The notes beneath the pieces are model-generated. The model did no database searches and had not been told where the DNA came from. It saw nothing but the letters and a program-made list of their open reading frames with translations. From the NCBI GenBank assembly GCA_041600915.1, contig JBFIJC010000055.1:1-16149 (forward strand): a stretch of 16,149 nucleotides of DNA, read 5' to 3'. The translations under genes were made by a program, and so were the position numbers. The stretch's first letter is position 1; each line of letters begins with the position of its first letter. This document shows, in pieces, positions 1-7,563 of this stretch. This DNA comes from Nitrogeniibacter sp041600915 (lineage in GTDB: Bacteria; Pseudomonadota; Gammaproteobacteria; Burkholderiales; Rhodocyclaceae).

Positions 1-1441
1 CTTCTCGCAAACTCAGGCGCGCGCGACCGAGTTGCGTCGGCAACAGCAGGATCGTCAGGGCGCCGTGCATCAGGCCCAGGTGGCGCTGCTCAAACACACG
101 CAGGCGCGTCAGCGGGCCGAAGAGCAACAGGCGCGCATCGCGGGCGATCTGTCCGAAATTGTCCGGGCGCTGGCGGTGGAGCAGGAACACCTGAGTGTGG
201 CCGGCAGCGAGCTGTCGCGCTGCGAGGCGCTGGTCGAGGTTTTGCGCGAACGGCTTGAGCACGCCAACACCGTGCGTGCCGACCGCGAGGCCGCGTACCG
301 CGAAGCGCAGAACCAGCTGCAGAGTCTGGCGCGCGATGTGAGCGAAGCCGGTTTTTCGCAGCGTGAATGCGGCGGAAAGCTCGAAGACATCGCACGCAAC
401 CTCACGCTGGCGGCCGAGCAGCTGGCACGCATCGCACAAGAGCGCGCGGCGCGAGCCGCCGAACACGACGCGACCGACCCCCAGGCGGGTGAGACCGCCT
501 TGCAGACAGCACTTGAACAGCGGGCTTCGCGCGAAACCGCACTGAGCGCGCGGCGTGACCAGCTCGCCGAAGCCGCCGCCCAGCTCAAAAGCCTTGAAGA
601 AGATCGCTTGCGCGTTGAGCAGGCCGCCGCGCCTTTGCGCGAAAAGGTGGCCGACCTGCGCCTGGCCCGGCAGGCCGCCGAACTGGCCGAAGCGCAACAT
701 CAAAGCCGTCTCGATGAAGTTGAGGCCGATGAAGCGCAACTGACACCCTTGCTGGTCGATGTGCGCGAGAATGCGCTGCAGCGCGATGTGTCCAGCCTGG
801 CGCGACAGATCGATGCGCTCGGCGCCGTCAACCTGGCCGCGCTGGATGAATTGAAGACCGCGAGCGAGCGTAAAGGCTATCTGGACGCGCAGCATGCCGA
901 TCTGACCGAAGCCATTGCGACTCTCGAAGACGCGATCCGTCGTATTGATCGTGAAACCCGCGAGCAGCTTCAGGTCACGTACGATACGGTCAGTGCCCAG
1001 TTCTCGACGCTGTTTCCGCAGCTGTTCGGGGGCGGACAGGCGCGCCTGGTGCTCACCGGCGAAGAGATTCTCGACGCCGGCATCCAGATCGTGGCCCAGC
1101 CGCCGGGCAAAAAGAATGCATCAATCCACCTTTTGTCGGGTGGTGAAAAGGCCTTGACCGCCATTGCGCTGGTGTTTTCGCTGTTCCAGCTCAATCCGGC
1201 ACCGTTTTGCATGCTTGACGAGGTGGATGCGCCGTTGGACGATACCAACACTGGACGCTTCTGCGAGATGGTCAAGCGAATGGCATCACAGACCCAGTTC
1301 CTGTTCATCAGTCATAACAAGATCACGATGGAGATCGCCCAGCAGCTGGTTGGGGTGACGATGCAGGAGCAGGGTGTATCGCGTATTGTCGAAGTCGACA
1401 TGGAAGAAGCATTGCGGATGGCGGATGCCGCCCCCGCGTGA
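1..1441 (+). CDS. smc: Chromosome partition protein SMC, C-terminal part (5' end outside window)
   Basis: This is the C-terminal 480 or so residues of the SMC ATPase, the core of the condensin complex that works with ScpA and ScpB to compact and segregate the chromosome. The reading frame is open through the left edge, with its first full codon at base 2. The first 280 or so visible residues are rich in Ala, Glu, Gln, Arg and Leu with heptad character, as expected for the returning coiled-coil arm after the hinge. The ATPase C-lobe follows. It has the ABC signature LSGGEK at 1133-1150, Walker B FCMLDE at 1205-1222 with the D-loop just after it, and the switch histidine in FLFISHNK near 1300. 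The Walker A motif and the hinge must lie upstream of the window. The gene ends with TGA, 18 bases before zipA, and appears to be the first visible member of an smc-zipA-ligA-galU unit. The family assignment is firm. Confidence 0.97.
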   Translation, partial: FSQTQARATELRRQQQDRQGAVHQAQVALLKHTQARQRAEEQQARIAGDLSEIVRALAVEQEHLSVAGSELSRCEALVEVLRERLEHANTVRADREAAYREAQNQLQSLARDVSEAGFSQRECGGKLEDIARNLTLAAEQLARIAQERAARAAEHDATDPQAGETALQTALEQRASRETALSARRDQLAEAAAQLKSLEEDRLRVEQAAAPLREKVADLRLARQAAELAEAQHQSRLDEVEADEAQLTPLLVDVRENALQRDVSSLARQIDALGAVNLAALDELKTASERKGYLDAQHADLTEAIATLEDAIRRIDRETREQLQVTYDTVSAQFSTLFPQLFGGGQARLVLTGEEILDAGIQIVAQPPGKKNASIHLLSGGEKALTAIALVFSLFQLNPAPFCMLDEVDAPLDDTNTGRFCEMVKRMASQTQFLFISHNKITMEIAQQLVGVTMQEQGVSRIVEVDMEEALRMADAAPA

Positions 1442-1459
1442 GGAAAGAGCAAGGAAAAC

Positions 1460-2578
1460 ATGGCAATCAGTGAGTTGCAACTCGGTTTGATCGGCGCTGG
1501 CGTGGCCGCCGTGGTCGGCGTGCTGGCCTATAACAAGTGGCAGGAGCGCAAGGCGCAAAAGCACCACGAAAAGGCGTTCCGCTCGGAGCATCGCGATGTG
1601 CTGTTCGAACCCAGCATGTCGATCGACCGCTCCGAGGATGTGGCCGACGTCGCGCCGGACGATGATCTGCCGAGGGAACCCGTGTCGGTGCCGGTGAGCG
1701 AAGCGCGGCCCATCCAGCCGTCCGAAGCCGGCCGGAAAGCCCCGGAGGTGCCCGCGGATGTGGACGAGCGTGTCGATTGCGTTTTGCGCATCGAATCGAT
1801 CGAGCCGCTGGTGGCCTCGCGGGTGTGGCAGGCGCAGCAGGTCGAACTCGATGGTTTGTCTAAGCCGGTGGGCTGGTTCGCCTTCGACGAAAACAGCAAC
1901 CGCTGGATCAGCCTCGATCGCAATAGTGCTGAGCCGCATCACTGGTTCTGTGCCGCCATGCAGATGGTGGATCGACGCGGCCCGATCAATGACTCGGATT
2001 TCACCCGCTTTGTCGAAGGCGTGCAGCGCCTGGCGGATCAGTTCATGGCCATTCCGGCATCGCCACTGGCGCGTGCCGAGGCGCTGGGCCGGGCTGAAGA
2101 GCTGGACCGTTTTTGCGCCAGTGTGGATGTCCAGATCGGCATCAATCTGGTCAGTCGCGGCGCCGCATTTGCCGGCACCAAATTGCGCGGGCTGGTCGAA
2201 GCGCAAGGCATGGTGTTGCGTGGTGACGGGCTCTTCCATTCGGAGGACGACGACGGAAACAGCTTGTTTGTTCTCGGTAATCTCGAACCGAAGCTGATGA
2301 CCGCTGACGGCATGCGTGATCTGCAGACCCACGGCCTGACCTTGATCGTCGATGTGCCGCGTGTGGCCCAGGGCGCGCAGGTATTCGACCGCATGATGCT
2401 GGTCGCCCGTCAGCTCGCCGATGCGCTCGACGCCGATCTGGTGGACGACAACCGCAGCCCCTTCGGGCCTGATGCAGCCAAGGTCATTCGTGGCCAGATC
2501 CAGCAGTTCCAGGCACAGATGGGCGAGTACGGCCTGCCCGCCGGCAGTGCGCTGGCCATGCGCTTGTTCGCTGCCTGA
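1460..2578 (+). CDS. zipA: Cell division protein ZipA (FtsZ membrane anchor), 372 aa
   Basis: ZipA tethers FtsZ filaments to the inner membrane and is an early divisome component. The protein starts with a single hydrophobic segment (residues about 8-25) followed by a basic stretch (29-45), the N-out, type Ib topology of ZipA. An acidic, Pro-rich linker covers about 50-100. The ZipA C-terminal domain lies at about 221-350 and matches the E. coli protein in pattern: KLRGLVEAQG, then SLFVLGNLEP, HGLTLIVDVP, and a helix ending RQLADAL. Residues 104-200 look like a second folded unit that repeats this pattern (see findings); E. coli ZipA instead has a Pro/Gln-rich linker there. The ATG at 1460 is preceded by AAGGA at 1451-1455, a rather short spacing. 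Its position between smc and ligA supports the call. It diverges from the enterobacterial protein, so FtsZ binding is inferred from the domain. Confidence 0.9.
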   Translation: MAISELQLGLIGAGVAAVVGVLAYNKWQERKAQKHHEKAFRSEHRDVLFEPSMSIDRSEDVADVAPDDDLPREPVSVPVSEARPIQPSEAGRKAPEVPADVDERVDCVLRIESIEPLVASRVWQAQQVELDGLSKPVGWFAFDENSNRWISLDRNSAEPHHWFCAAMQMVDRRGPINDSDFTRFVEGVQRLADQFMAIPASPLARAEALGRAEELDRFCASVDVQIGINLVSRGAAFAGTKLRGLVEAQGMVLRGDGLFHSEDDDGNSLFVLGNLEPKLMTADGMRDLQTHGLTLIVDVPRVAQGAQVFDRMMLVARQLADALDADLVDDNRSPFGPDAAKVIRGQIQQFQAQMGEYGLPAGSALAMRLFAA

Positions 2579-2583
2579 GCACG

Positions 2584-4647
2584 ATGGTGGTTCCAGAGTC
2601 CACGGCGCAGCGCGCCGAAACGCTGCGCGCAGCCTTGTCACGTCACAACCACGCTTATTACGTTCTGGACGCACCTACGGTCCCGGACGCCGAATACGAT
2701 CGCCTGTTTGCAGAGCTCCAGACGCTGGAGCGCGATTTCCCCGAACTGCGTACGGTCGACTCCCCGACCCAGCGTGTCGGTGGCGCCCCCTTGCCGGAGC
2801 TGGTGCCGGTCGCCCACGCGGTGCCGATGCTGTCGATCAATACCGAGACGGACAAGAGCGCCCAAGGCGCACTGTCTTTTGATGCGCGGGTGCGCCGGGG
2901 GCTTGGCCTGGATGAAAGCGACCCGGCGGTGCGCTACTCGGCCGAGCTGAAATTCGACGGGCTGGCGATCAATCTGCGGTACGAACACGGCGTGCTGGTC
3001 CGGGCGGCAACGCGCGGTGACGGACAGACCGGCGAGGACGTGACACACACGGTGCGTACCATCGGCCAGATTCCGCTGCGCTTGCACGGCGATGCGCCCG
3101 ACGTGCTGGAGGTACGCGGCGAAATCTACATGCGCCGCGACGATTTTGAACGCTTGAACACGACACAGCGCGAGCGGGGCGAAAAGACCTTCGTCAATCC
3201 GCGTAACACCGCCGCGGGCGCGGTACGCCAACTCGACCCATCAATCAGCGCGCGCCGGCCCCTGTCGTTTTTTGCCTACGGCCTGGGGGAGACGCAGGGC
3301 TGGACTGAGCCGGCCACGCAAAGCGGCCTCCTCGATGCGCTGGCGGGCTTTGGTTTCCCGGTCTGTACGCATCGTTGTGTGTCCGAGGGGCCTGATGGCC
3401 TGATCGCTTTTCACGCCAGGATCGAGGCAATGCGCGATGCCTTGCCCTACGATATCGACGGCGTGGTCTACAAAGTCGATGAGCGCAGCATTCAACGCGA
3501 GCTGGGTTTTGTCAGCCGCGAGCCGCGCTGGGCGGTGGCGCATAAATACCCGGCGCAAGAAGAGATGACGTGTCTGCTGGACATCGAGATTCAGGTGGGG
3601 CGAACCGGTGCGCTGACGCCGGTTGCCCGCCTTGAGCCGGTGTTTGTCGGTGGCGTTACGGTCACCAACGCGACCTTGCACAATGAAGACGAGATCCGTC
3701 GCAAGGATGTGCGGATTGGCGATCAGGTGATCGTGCGCCGTGCCGGCGATGTGATCCCGGAAATTGTTGGTCCGGTCGTGGCCCACCGAGACGGCACCGA
3801 GCGTGAGTTCGAGATGCCAGGCGCGTGCCCCGTGTGCGGCTCGCACGCGGTGCGGGGCGAAGATGAAGCCGTAGCACGCTGCTCGGGTGGCTTGTTCTGC
3901 GCAGCGCAGCGCACTCAGGCCATCATTCACTTTGCCAGTCGCAAGGCGCTGGACATCGAGGGCCTGGGCGACAAGCTGATAGAGCAGCTGGTCGAGCAGG
4001 GCTTGGTCAAGACATCGGCCGACCTGTTCTCGCTGTCGGTCGACACCCTGGCCGGGCTCGAACGCATGGCGCAAAAATCGGCGGCCAATGTGATTGCCGC
4101 CATCGACAAGAGCCGCAGCACCACACTTCAGCGCTTTATCTACGCGCTGGGGATCCGCAATGTCGGCGAGTCGACCGCCCGTGATCTGGCGCGCCATTTT
4201 GGCGGCCTGGATGCGTTACTGGCGGCAGATGCTACTGCGCTCGAATCGGTGCCCGATGTCGGGCCGATCGTGGCAAAGTGCATCGTCGAATTCATAGCTG
4301 AACCGCATAATCGCGAGGTTATCGCGCAGCTGCGTGCGGCGGGCATCCACTGGGACGAGCACGAACCCGCACTTGCCGCCAGCGGACCGCTGGCGGGCAA
4401 GACGCTGGTCATTACCGGCACCTTGCCCTCGCTGTCGCGCGACGAAGCACGTGCATTGATCGAAGCCGCCGGTGGCAAGGTGGCCGGCTCGGTCTCGAAG
4501 AAAACCGATTATCTCGTCGCTGGCGAAGCGGCTGGCAGCAAGCTGACCAAGGCGGAGTCACTCGGCGTGACGATCCTGGACGAAGCGGCGCTGCATGCCT
4601 TGCTCGGCGGCGGTGAAACGAATTTGCTTACGGAGTCATCAACATGA
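2584..4647 (+). CDS. ligA: NAD-dependent DNA ligase LigA, 687 aa
   Basis: LigA seals nicks in DNA during replication and repair, using NAD+ to form a ligase-AMP intermediate. All family domains are present. An N-terminal Ia region carries the NMN-binding YYVLDAPTVPDAEYD segment (25-39). The adenylation domain has the nucleophile Lys123 in motif KFDG (2950-2961). An OB fold follows with its VGRTGALTPVA stretch. A four-Cys zinc finger uses C415, C418, C433 and C439. Helix-hairpin-helix repeats cover roughly 470-590, and a C-terminal BRCT domain about 600-675. Length is normal for the family (E. coli has 671). The start ATG at 2584 has no clear ribosome binding site but sits 5 bases after the zipA stop, which suggests translational coupling. 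The stop codon overlaps the galU start as ATGA. Confidence 0.98.
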   Translation: MVVPESTAQRAETLRAALSRHNHAYYVLDAPTVPDAEYDRLFAELQTLERDFPELRTVDSPTQRVGGAPLPELVPVAHAVPMLSINTETDKSAQGALSFDARVRRGLGLDESDPAVRYSAELKFDGLAINLRYEHGVLVRAATRGDGQTGEDVTHTVRTIGQIPLRLHGDAPDVLEVRGEIYMRRDDFERLNTTQRERGEKTFVNPRNTAAGAVRQLDPSISARRPLSFFAYGLGETQGWTEPATQSGLLDALAGFGFPVCTHRCVSEGPDGLIAFHARIEAMRDALPYDIDGVVYKVDERSIQRELGFVSREPRWAVAHKYPAQEEMTCLLDIEIQVGRTGALTPVARLEPVFVGGVTVTNATLHNEDEIRRKDVRIGDQVIVRRAGDVIPEIVGPVVAHRDGTEREFEMPGACPVCGSHAVRGEDEAVARCSGGLFCAAQRTQAIIHFASRKALDIEGLGDKLIEQLVEQGLVKTSADLFSLSVDTLAGLERMAQKSAANVIAAIDKSRSTTLQRFIYALGIRNVGESTARDLARHFGGLDALLAADATALESVPDVGPIVAKCIVEFIAEPHNREVIAQLRAAGIHWDEHEPALAASGPLAGKTLVITGTLPSLSRDEARALIEAAGGKVAGSVSKKTDYLVAGEAAGSKLTKAESLGVTILDEAALHALLGGGETNLLTESST

Positions 4648-5540
4648 AGATTGTTACCAAGGCCGTGTTCCCGGTCGCAGGCATGGGCACACGCTTTTTG
4701 CCGGCGACCAAGGCCAGCCCCAAGGAAATGCTGCCCATCGTCGACAAGCCCCTGATCCAGTACGCGGTGGAGGAGGCGGTGGCTGCTGGCGTGACGGATC
4801 TGATCTTCATTACCGGCCGTACCAAGCGCGCGATCGAAGACCATTTCGACAAAGCCTATGAGCTGGAAACCGAGTTGGAGGCCCGTGGCAAAAAAGACAT
4901 GCTCGAACTGGTGCGCAACACGGTCCCGTCCCACGTCAATTGCATCTACATCCGCCAGCCCGAAGCCTTGGGCTTGGGTCACGCCGTGTTGTGCGCTGCG
5001 CCGGTAATCGGCGATGAGCCCTTTGCCGTGATTCTCGCCGACGACTTGCTCGACAACCCCGGTGGCGATCCGGTGCTCAAGCAGATGGCCTCGGTGTACA
5101 ACTACCACCGCTGTTCGGTGCTCGGCACCATGAATGTGCCGCGCGAAGCCACGCGCCAGTACGGCATTGTCAGCACCGAGCGTCAGGACGGCCCAGTGCA
5201 GCGCATGACCGGCATCGTCGAAAAACCAAATCCGGCCGACGCGCCGACGACGCAGGCCGTGGTGGGGCGCTACATTCTGACCCCGCGCATCTTTGACCAC
5301 CTGCGCAACGTCAAACCGGGGGCGGGCGGTGAGCTGCAGCTGACCGATGCGATTGCGTCCTTGCTCAAGGAAGAAGCCGTGCTGGCACACCAATATGATG
5401 GCGTGCGTTATGACTGCGGCTCCAAGCTGGGCTACCTGAAGGCGACTGTCGAGTTCGGCCTGCGTCACGCTGAAGTGGGCGCCGGCTTTGCTGAATTCCT
5501 CGCGTCGCGCGGTGAAACGACGCCAACGGCCGCATCGTAA
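4644..5540 (+). CDS. galU: UTP-glucose-1-phosphate uridylyltransferase GalU, 298 aa
   Basis: GalU makes UDP-glucose from UTP and glucose-1-phosphate. UDP-glucose is the precursor for lipopolysaccharide sugars, exopolysaccharide, trehalose and galactose metabolism. The nucleotidyltransferase signature is at the N-terminus: GMGTRFLPATKASPKEMLP (13-31), followed by DKPLIQYAVEEA. Other family blocks are EALGLGHAVLCA, the metal-binding VILADDLLDN, IVEKPNPADAP, GRYILTPRIF and GGELQLTDAI. Length matches E. coli GalU (302 aa). The start ATG overlaps the ligA stop by four bases (ATGA), with CGGAG at 4631-4635 as ribosome binding site. It is the last gene of the left transcription unit, followed after 12 bases by a strong hairpin terminator. 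No sugar-metabolism neighbour is visible, so the pairing with ligA looks positional. Confidence 0.97.
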   Translation: MKIVTKAVFPVAGMGTRFLPATKASPKEMLPIVDKPLIQYAVEEAVAAGVTDLIFITGRTKRAIEDHFDKAYELETELEARGKKDMLELVRNTVPSHVNCIYIRQPEALGLGHAVLCAAPVIGDEPFAVILADDLLDNPGGDPVLKQMASVYNYHRCSVLGTMNVPREATRQYGIVSTERQDGPVQRMTGIVEKPNPADAPTTQAVVGRYILTPRIFDHLRNVKPGAGGELQLTDAIASLLKEEAVLAHQYDGVRYDCGSKLGYLKATVEFGLRHAEVGAGFAEFLASRGETTPTAAS

Positions 5541-5552
5541 AAGCTTCCGCAC

Positions 5553-5588
5553 AAAAACAAACGGCGCCCGTGGGCGCCGTTTGTTTTT
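5553..5588. terminator. Bidirectional rho-independent terminator between galU and typA
   Basis: A perfect 17-base inverted repeat (5553-5569 against 5572-5588) is separated by only two bases. The GC-rich core GGCGCCC pairs with GGGCGCC, and the outer part is A-rich on the left and ends in TTTGTTTTT on the right. Read on either strand, a GC stem is followed by a T-rich run. It therefore fits termination of both the + strand galU transcript and the - strand typA transcript, whose stop codon lies 13 bases to the right. Confidence 0.92.
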
Positions 5589-5600
5589 GATGAGCGCTGA

Positions 5601-7415
5601 TTAGTCGCCCGACTTGCCTGCACGCTTGCGCTCGTGTTCCTTGAGGTAGCGCTTGCGCAGACGAATCGACTTCGGGGTGATCTCGACCAGCTCGTCGTCG
5701 GAGATGAATTCGATCGCCGATTCCAGCGTCAGCTTGATCGGCGGCACGAGGCGAACGGCTTCGTCGGTACCCGAGGCGCGCACGTTGGTCAGCTGCTTGC
5801 CCTTGATCGGGTTGACCACCAGGTCGTTGTCGCGGGAGTGGATGCCGATCACCATGCCTTCGTACAGGGCGTCGCCGGGGCTGGCGAACATGCGGCCACG
5901 GTCTTGCAGGTTCCACAAGGCGTAGGCCACGGCAGCGCCGTCGTTTTGCGAAATCAGCACGCCGTTACGGCGTTCGGCCATGGCGCCGGCCAGCGGGCCG
6001 TAGTCGTCAAACACGTGGCTGGCCAGACCGGTGCCGCGGGTCATGGTCAGGAACTCGCCCTGGAAGCCGATCAGGCCACGAGCGGGGATACGATACTCGA
6101 GGCGCACACGGCCTTTGCCGTCCGGCTGCATGTCCTGCAGTTCGCCGCGACGGCGACCGAGTTCTTCCATGACGCCGCCCTGGTGGTCTTCTTCCACATC
6201 GACGGTCAGCATTTCGTAGGGCTCGCACTTCTGTCCGTCGATTTCGCGGAACACAACGCGCGGACGGCCAACGGCCATCTCGTAGCCTTCGCGGCGCATG
6301 TTCTCGAGCAGGATGGTGAGGTGCAGTTCGCCGCGACCGGACACTTCGAAAACTTCGGAATCTTCGGTGAAGTTCACGCGCAGGGCGACGTTCTTGAGCA
6401 GTTCTTTTTCCAGGCGCTCGCGAATCTGGCGGCTGGTTACGTATTTGCCTTCGCGGCCGGCCAGCGGCGAGGTGTTGACCAGGAAGTTCATGGTCAGCGT
6501 CGGCTCATCGACAGCAATCGGCGGCATCGGGGCGAGCGCTTCGGGCGCGCACAGCGTAACGCCGATATTGATCTGCTCGATACCCGACACCAGGATGATG
6601 TCGCCGGCTTCGGCGGATTCGGCCGAGCTGCGATCGAGGCCTTTGAAGGTCAGCACCTGACCCACCTTGGCCTTGCCGCGGTTTTCGTCGCCGTACATGA
6701 CGACCACTTCCTGGTTCGGCGTGATGCGGCCGCGGCGCACACGGCCGATGCCGAGCTGGCCGATATAGGTGGAGTAATCGAGCGAACAGATCTGGATCTG
6801 CAGCGGCGCGTCGGCGTCGACATCCGGCTGATCCACATGCTCGAGAATCGCTTCGAACAGCGGCTTCATGTCGGTGCCCGGCTTGTCGGCGTCGAGCATG
6901 GCGAAGCCATTGAGCGCCGAGGCGAAGACCACCGGGAAGTCGAGCTGCTCTTCGGTTGCGCCGAGTTTGTCGAACAGGTCGAAGGTGTGGTTGATCACCC
7001 AGTCCGGGCGGGAACCCGGGCGGTCGATCTTGTTGACGACCACGATCGGCTTGAGGCCCATGGCCAGTGCCTTGCGGGTCACGAAGCGGGTCTGGGGCAT
7101 CGGGCCTTCGACCGCATCGACCAGCAGCAGCACGCCGTCGACCATCGACAGCACGCGCTCGACCTCGCCACCGAAGTCGGCGTGTCCCGGGGTGTCAACG
7201 ATGTTGATGTGGGTGTCGCCATACTGAATGGCGCAGTTCTTCGAAAGAATCGTGATGCCACGCTCTTTTTCGAGATCGTTGCTGTCCATCACCCGTTCAG
7301 ACAGGGCCTGGTGGGCTGCGAACGTGCCAGATTGGCGCAGAAGTTGGTCGACCAGGGTGGTTTTGCCGTGGTCAACGTGGGCGATGATGGCAATGTTACG
7401 AATGGAGCGGGACAT
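5601..7415 (-). CDS. typA: Ribosome-associated translational GTPase TypA/BipA, 604 aa
   Basis: TypA (BipA) is a ribosome-binding GTPase related to EF-G and LepA. It is linked to 50S subunit assembly and to growth under cold and stress. The G domain shows G1 AHVDHGKT (12-19), the switch segment ERGITI (51-56), G3 DTPGHAD (74-80) and G4 NKID (128-131). EF-G-like domains follow, and then the TypA-specific C-terminal domain, with YEGMVIGIHSRDNDLVVNP and KGKQLTNVRASGTDEA and a basic tail. Length matches the family (E. coli 607). The frame stays open 54 codons further upstream, but I chose the ATG at 7415 because the family N-terminus (MSRSIRNIAIIAHVDHGKT) starts there and a promoter-like element lies at 7448-7456. 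The ribosome binding site is weak. It converges on galU across a shared terminator and diverges from mtnP. Confidence 0.97.
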   Translation of the reverse strand: MSRSIRNIAIIAHVDHGKTTLVDQLLRQSGTFAAHQALSERVMDSNDLEKERGITILSKNCAIQYGDTHINIVDTPGHADFGGEVERVLSMVDGVLLLVDAVEGPMPQTRFVTRKALAMGLKPIVVVNKIDRPGSRPDWVINHTFDLFDKLGATEEQLDFPVVFASALNGFAMLDADKPGTDMKPLFEAILEHVDQPDVDADAPLQIQICSLDYSTYIGQLGIGRVRRGRITPNQEVVVMYGDENRGKAKVGQVLTFKGLDRSSAESAEAGDIILVSGIEQINIGVTLCAPEALAPMPPIAVDEPTLTMNFLVNTSPLAGREGKYVTSRQIRERLEKELLKNVALRVNFTEDSEVFEVSGRGELHLTILLENMRREGYEMAVGRPRVVFREIDGQKCEPYEMLTVDVEEDHQGGVMEELGRRRGELQDMQPDGKGRVRLEYRIPARGLIGFQGEFLTMTRGTGLASHVFDDYGPLAGAMAERRNGVLISQNDGAAVAYALWNLQDRGRMFASPGDALYEGMVIGIHSRDNDLVVNPIKGKQLTNVRASGTDEAVRLVPPIKLTLESAIEFISDDELVEITPKSIRLRKRYLKEHERKRAGKSGD

Positions 7416-7447
7416 GAAAAGCGCCGGAAGTATTTGAAAAGGGGCGG

Positions 7448-7456
7448 ATTCTACCA
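7448..7456 (-). promoter_or_regulatory. Putative typA promoter, extended -10
   Basis: On the - strand the sequence reads TGG TAGAAT, an extended -10 element. A transcript would start near 7441 and leave a leader of about 25 bases before the typA ATG. I see no good -35 hexamer at 16-18 bases upstream. The 13-base block around it (7447-7459) is repeated in inverted orientation at the mtnP side, which supports both as real promoter elements. Confidence 0.5.
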
Positions 7457-7518
7457 TGCCCTGTGGCGTCGCAGCATGCTTCCGCCAGAAGGTGTGAATG
7501 AGTTGTTCGGTGGCTGCA

Positions 7519-7527
7519 TGGTAAAAT
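7519..7527 (+). promoter_or_regulatory. Putative mtnP promoter, extended -10
   Basis: TGG TAAAAT is an extended -10 element on the + strand. A start near 7534 would give a leader of about 30 bases before the mtnP ATG. The -35 region is poor (TGAGTT at the ideal spacing). The surrounding block (7516-7528) matches the typA promoter block at 12 of 13 bases on the other strand. Confidence 0.5.
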
Positions 7528-7550
7528 CGGCGCCCTTTTTCATGTGCTGC

Positions 7551-7555
7551 AGGAG
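7551..7555 (+). promoter_or_regulatory. Ribosome binding site deciding the mtnP start
   Basis: AGGAG lies 8 bases before the ATG at 7564. The in-frame GTG at 7555 overlaps this site and so cannot be the start used with it. Confidence 0.75.
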
Positions 7556-7563
7556 TGCCCTGG

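Noticed and set aside
1286..2674. A 462-codon open frame on the - strand opposite smc and zipA
   Set aside because: It spans the junction of two firmly assigned + strand genes and gives a His/Arg-rich product with no family features.
4509..5552. A 347-codon open frame on the - strand opposite ligA and galU
   Set aside because: Its composition is that of an antisense shadow, and galU on the other strand is certain.
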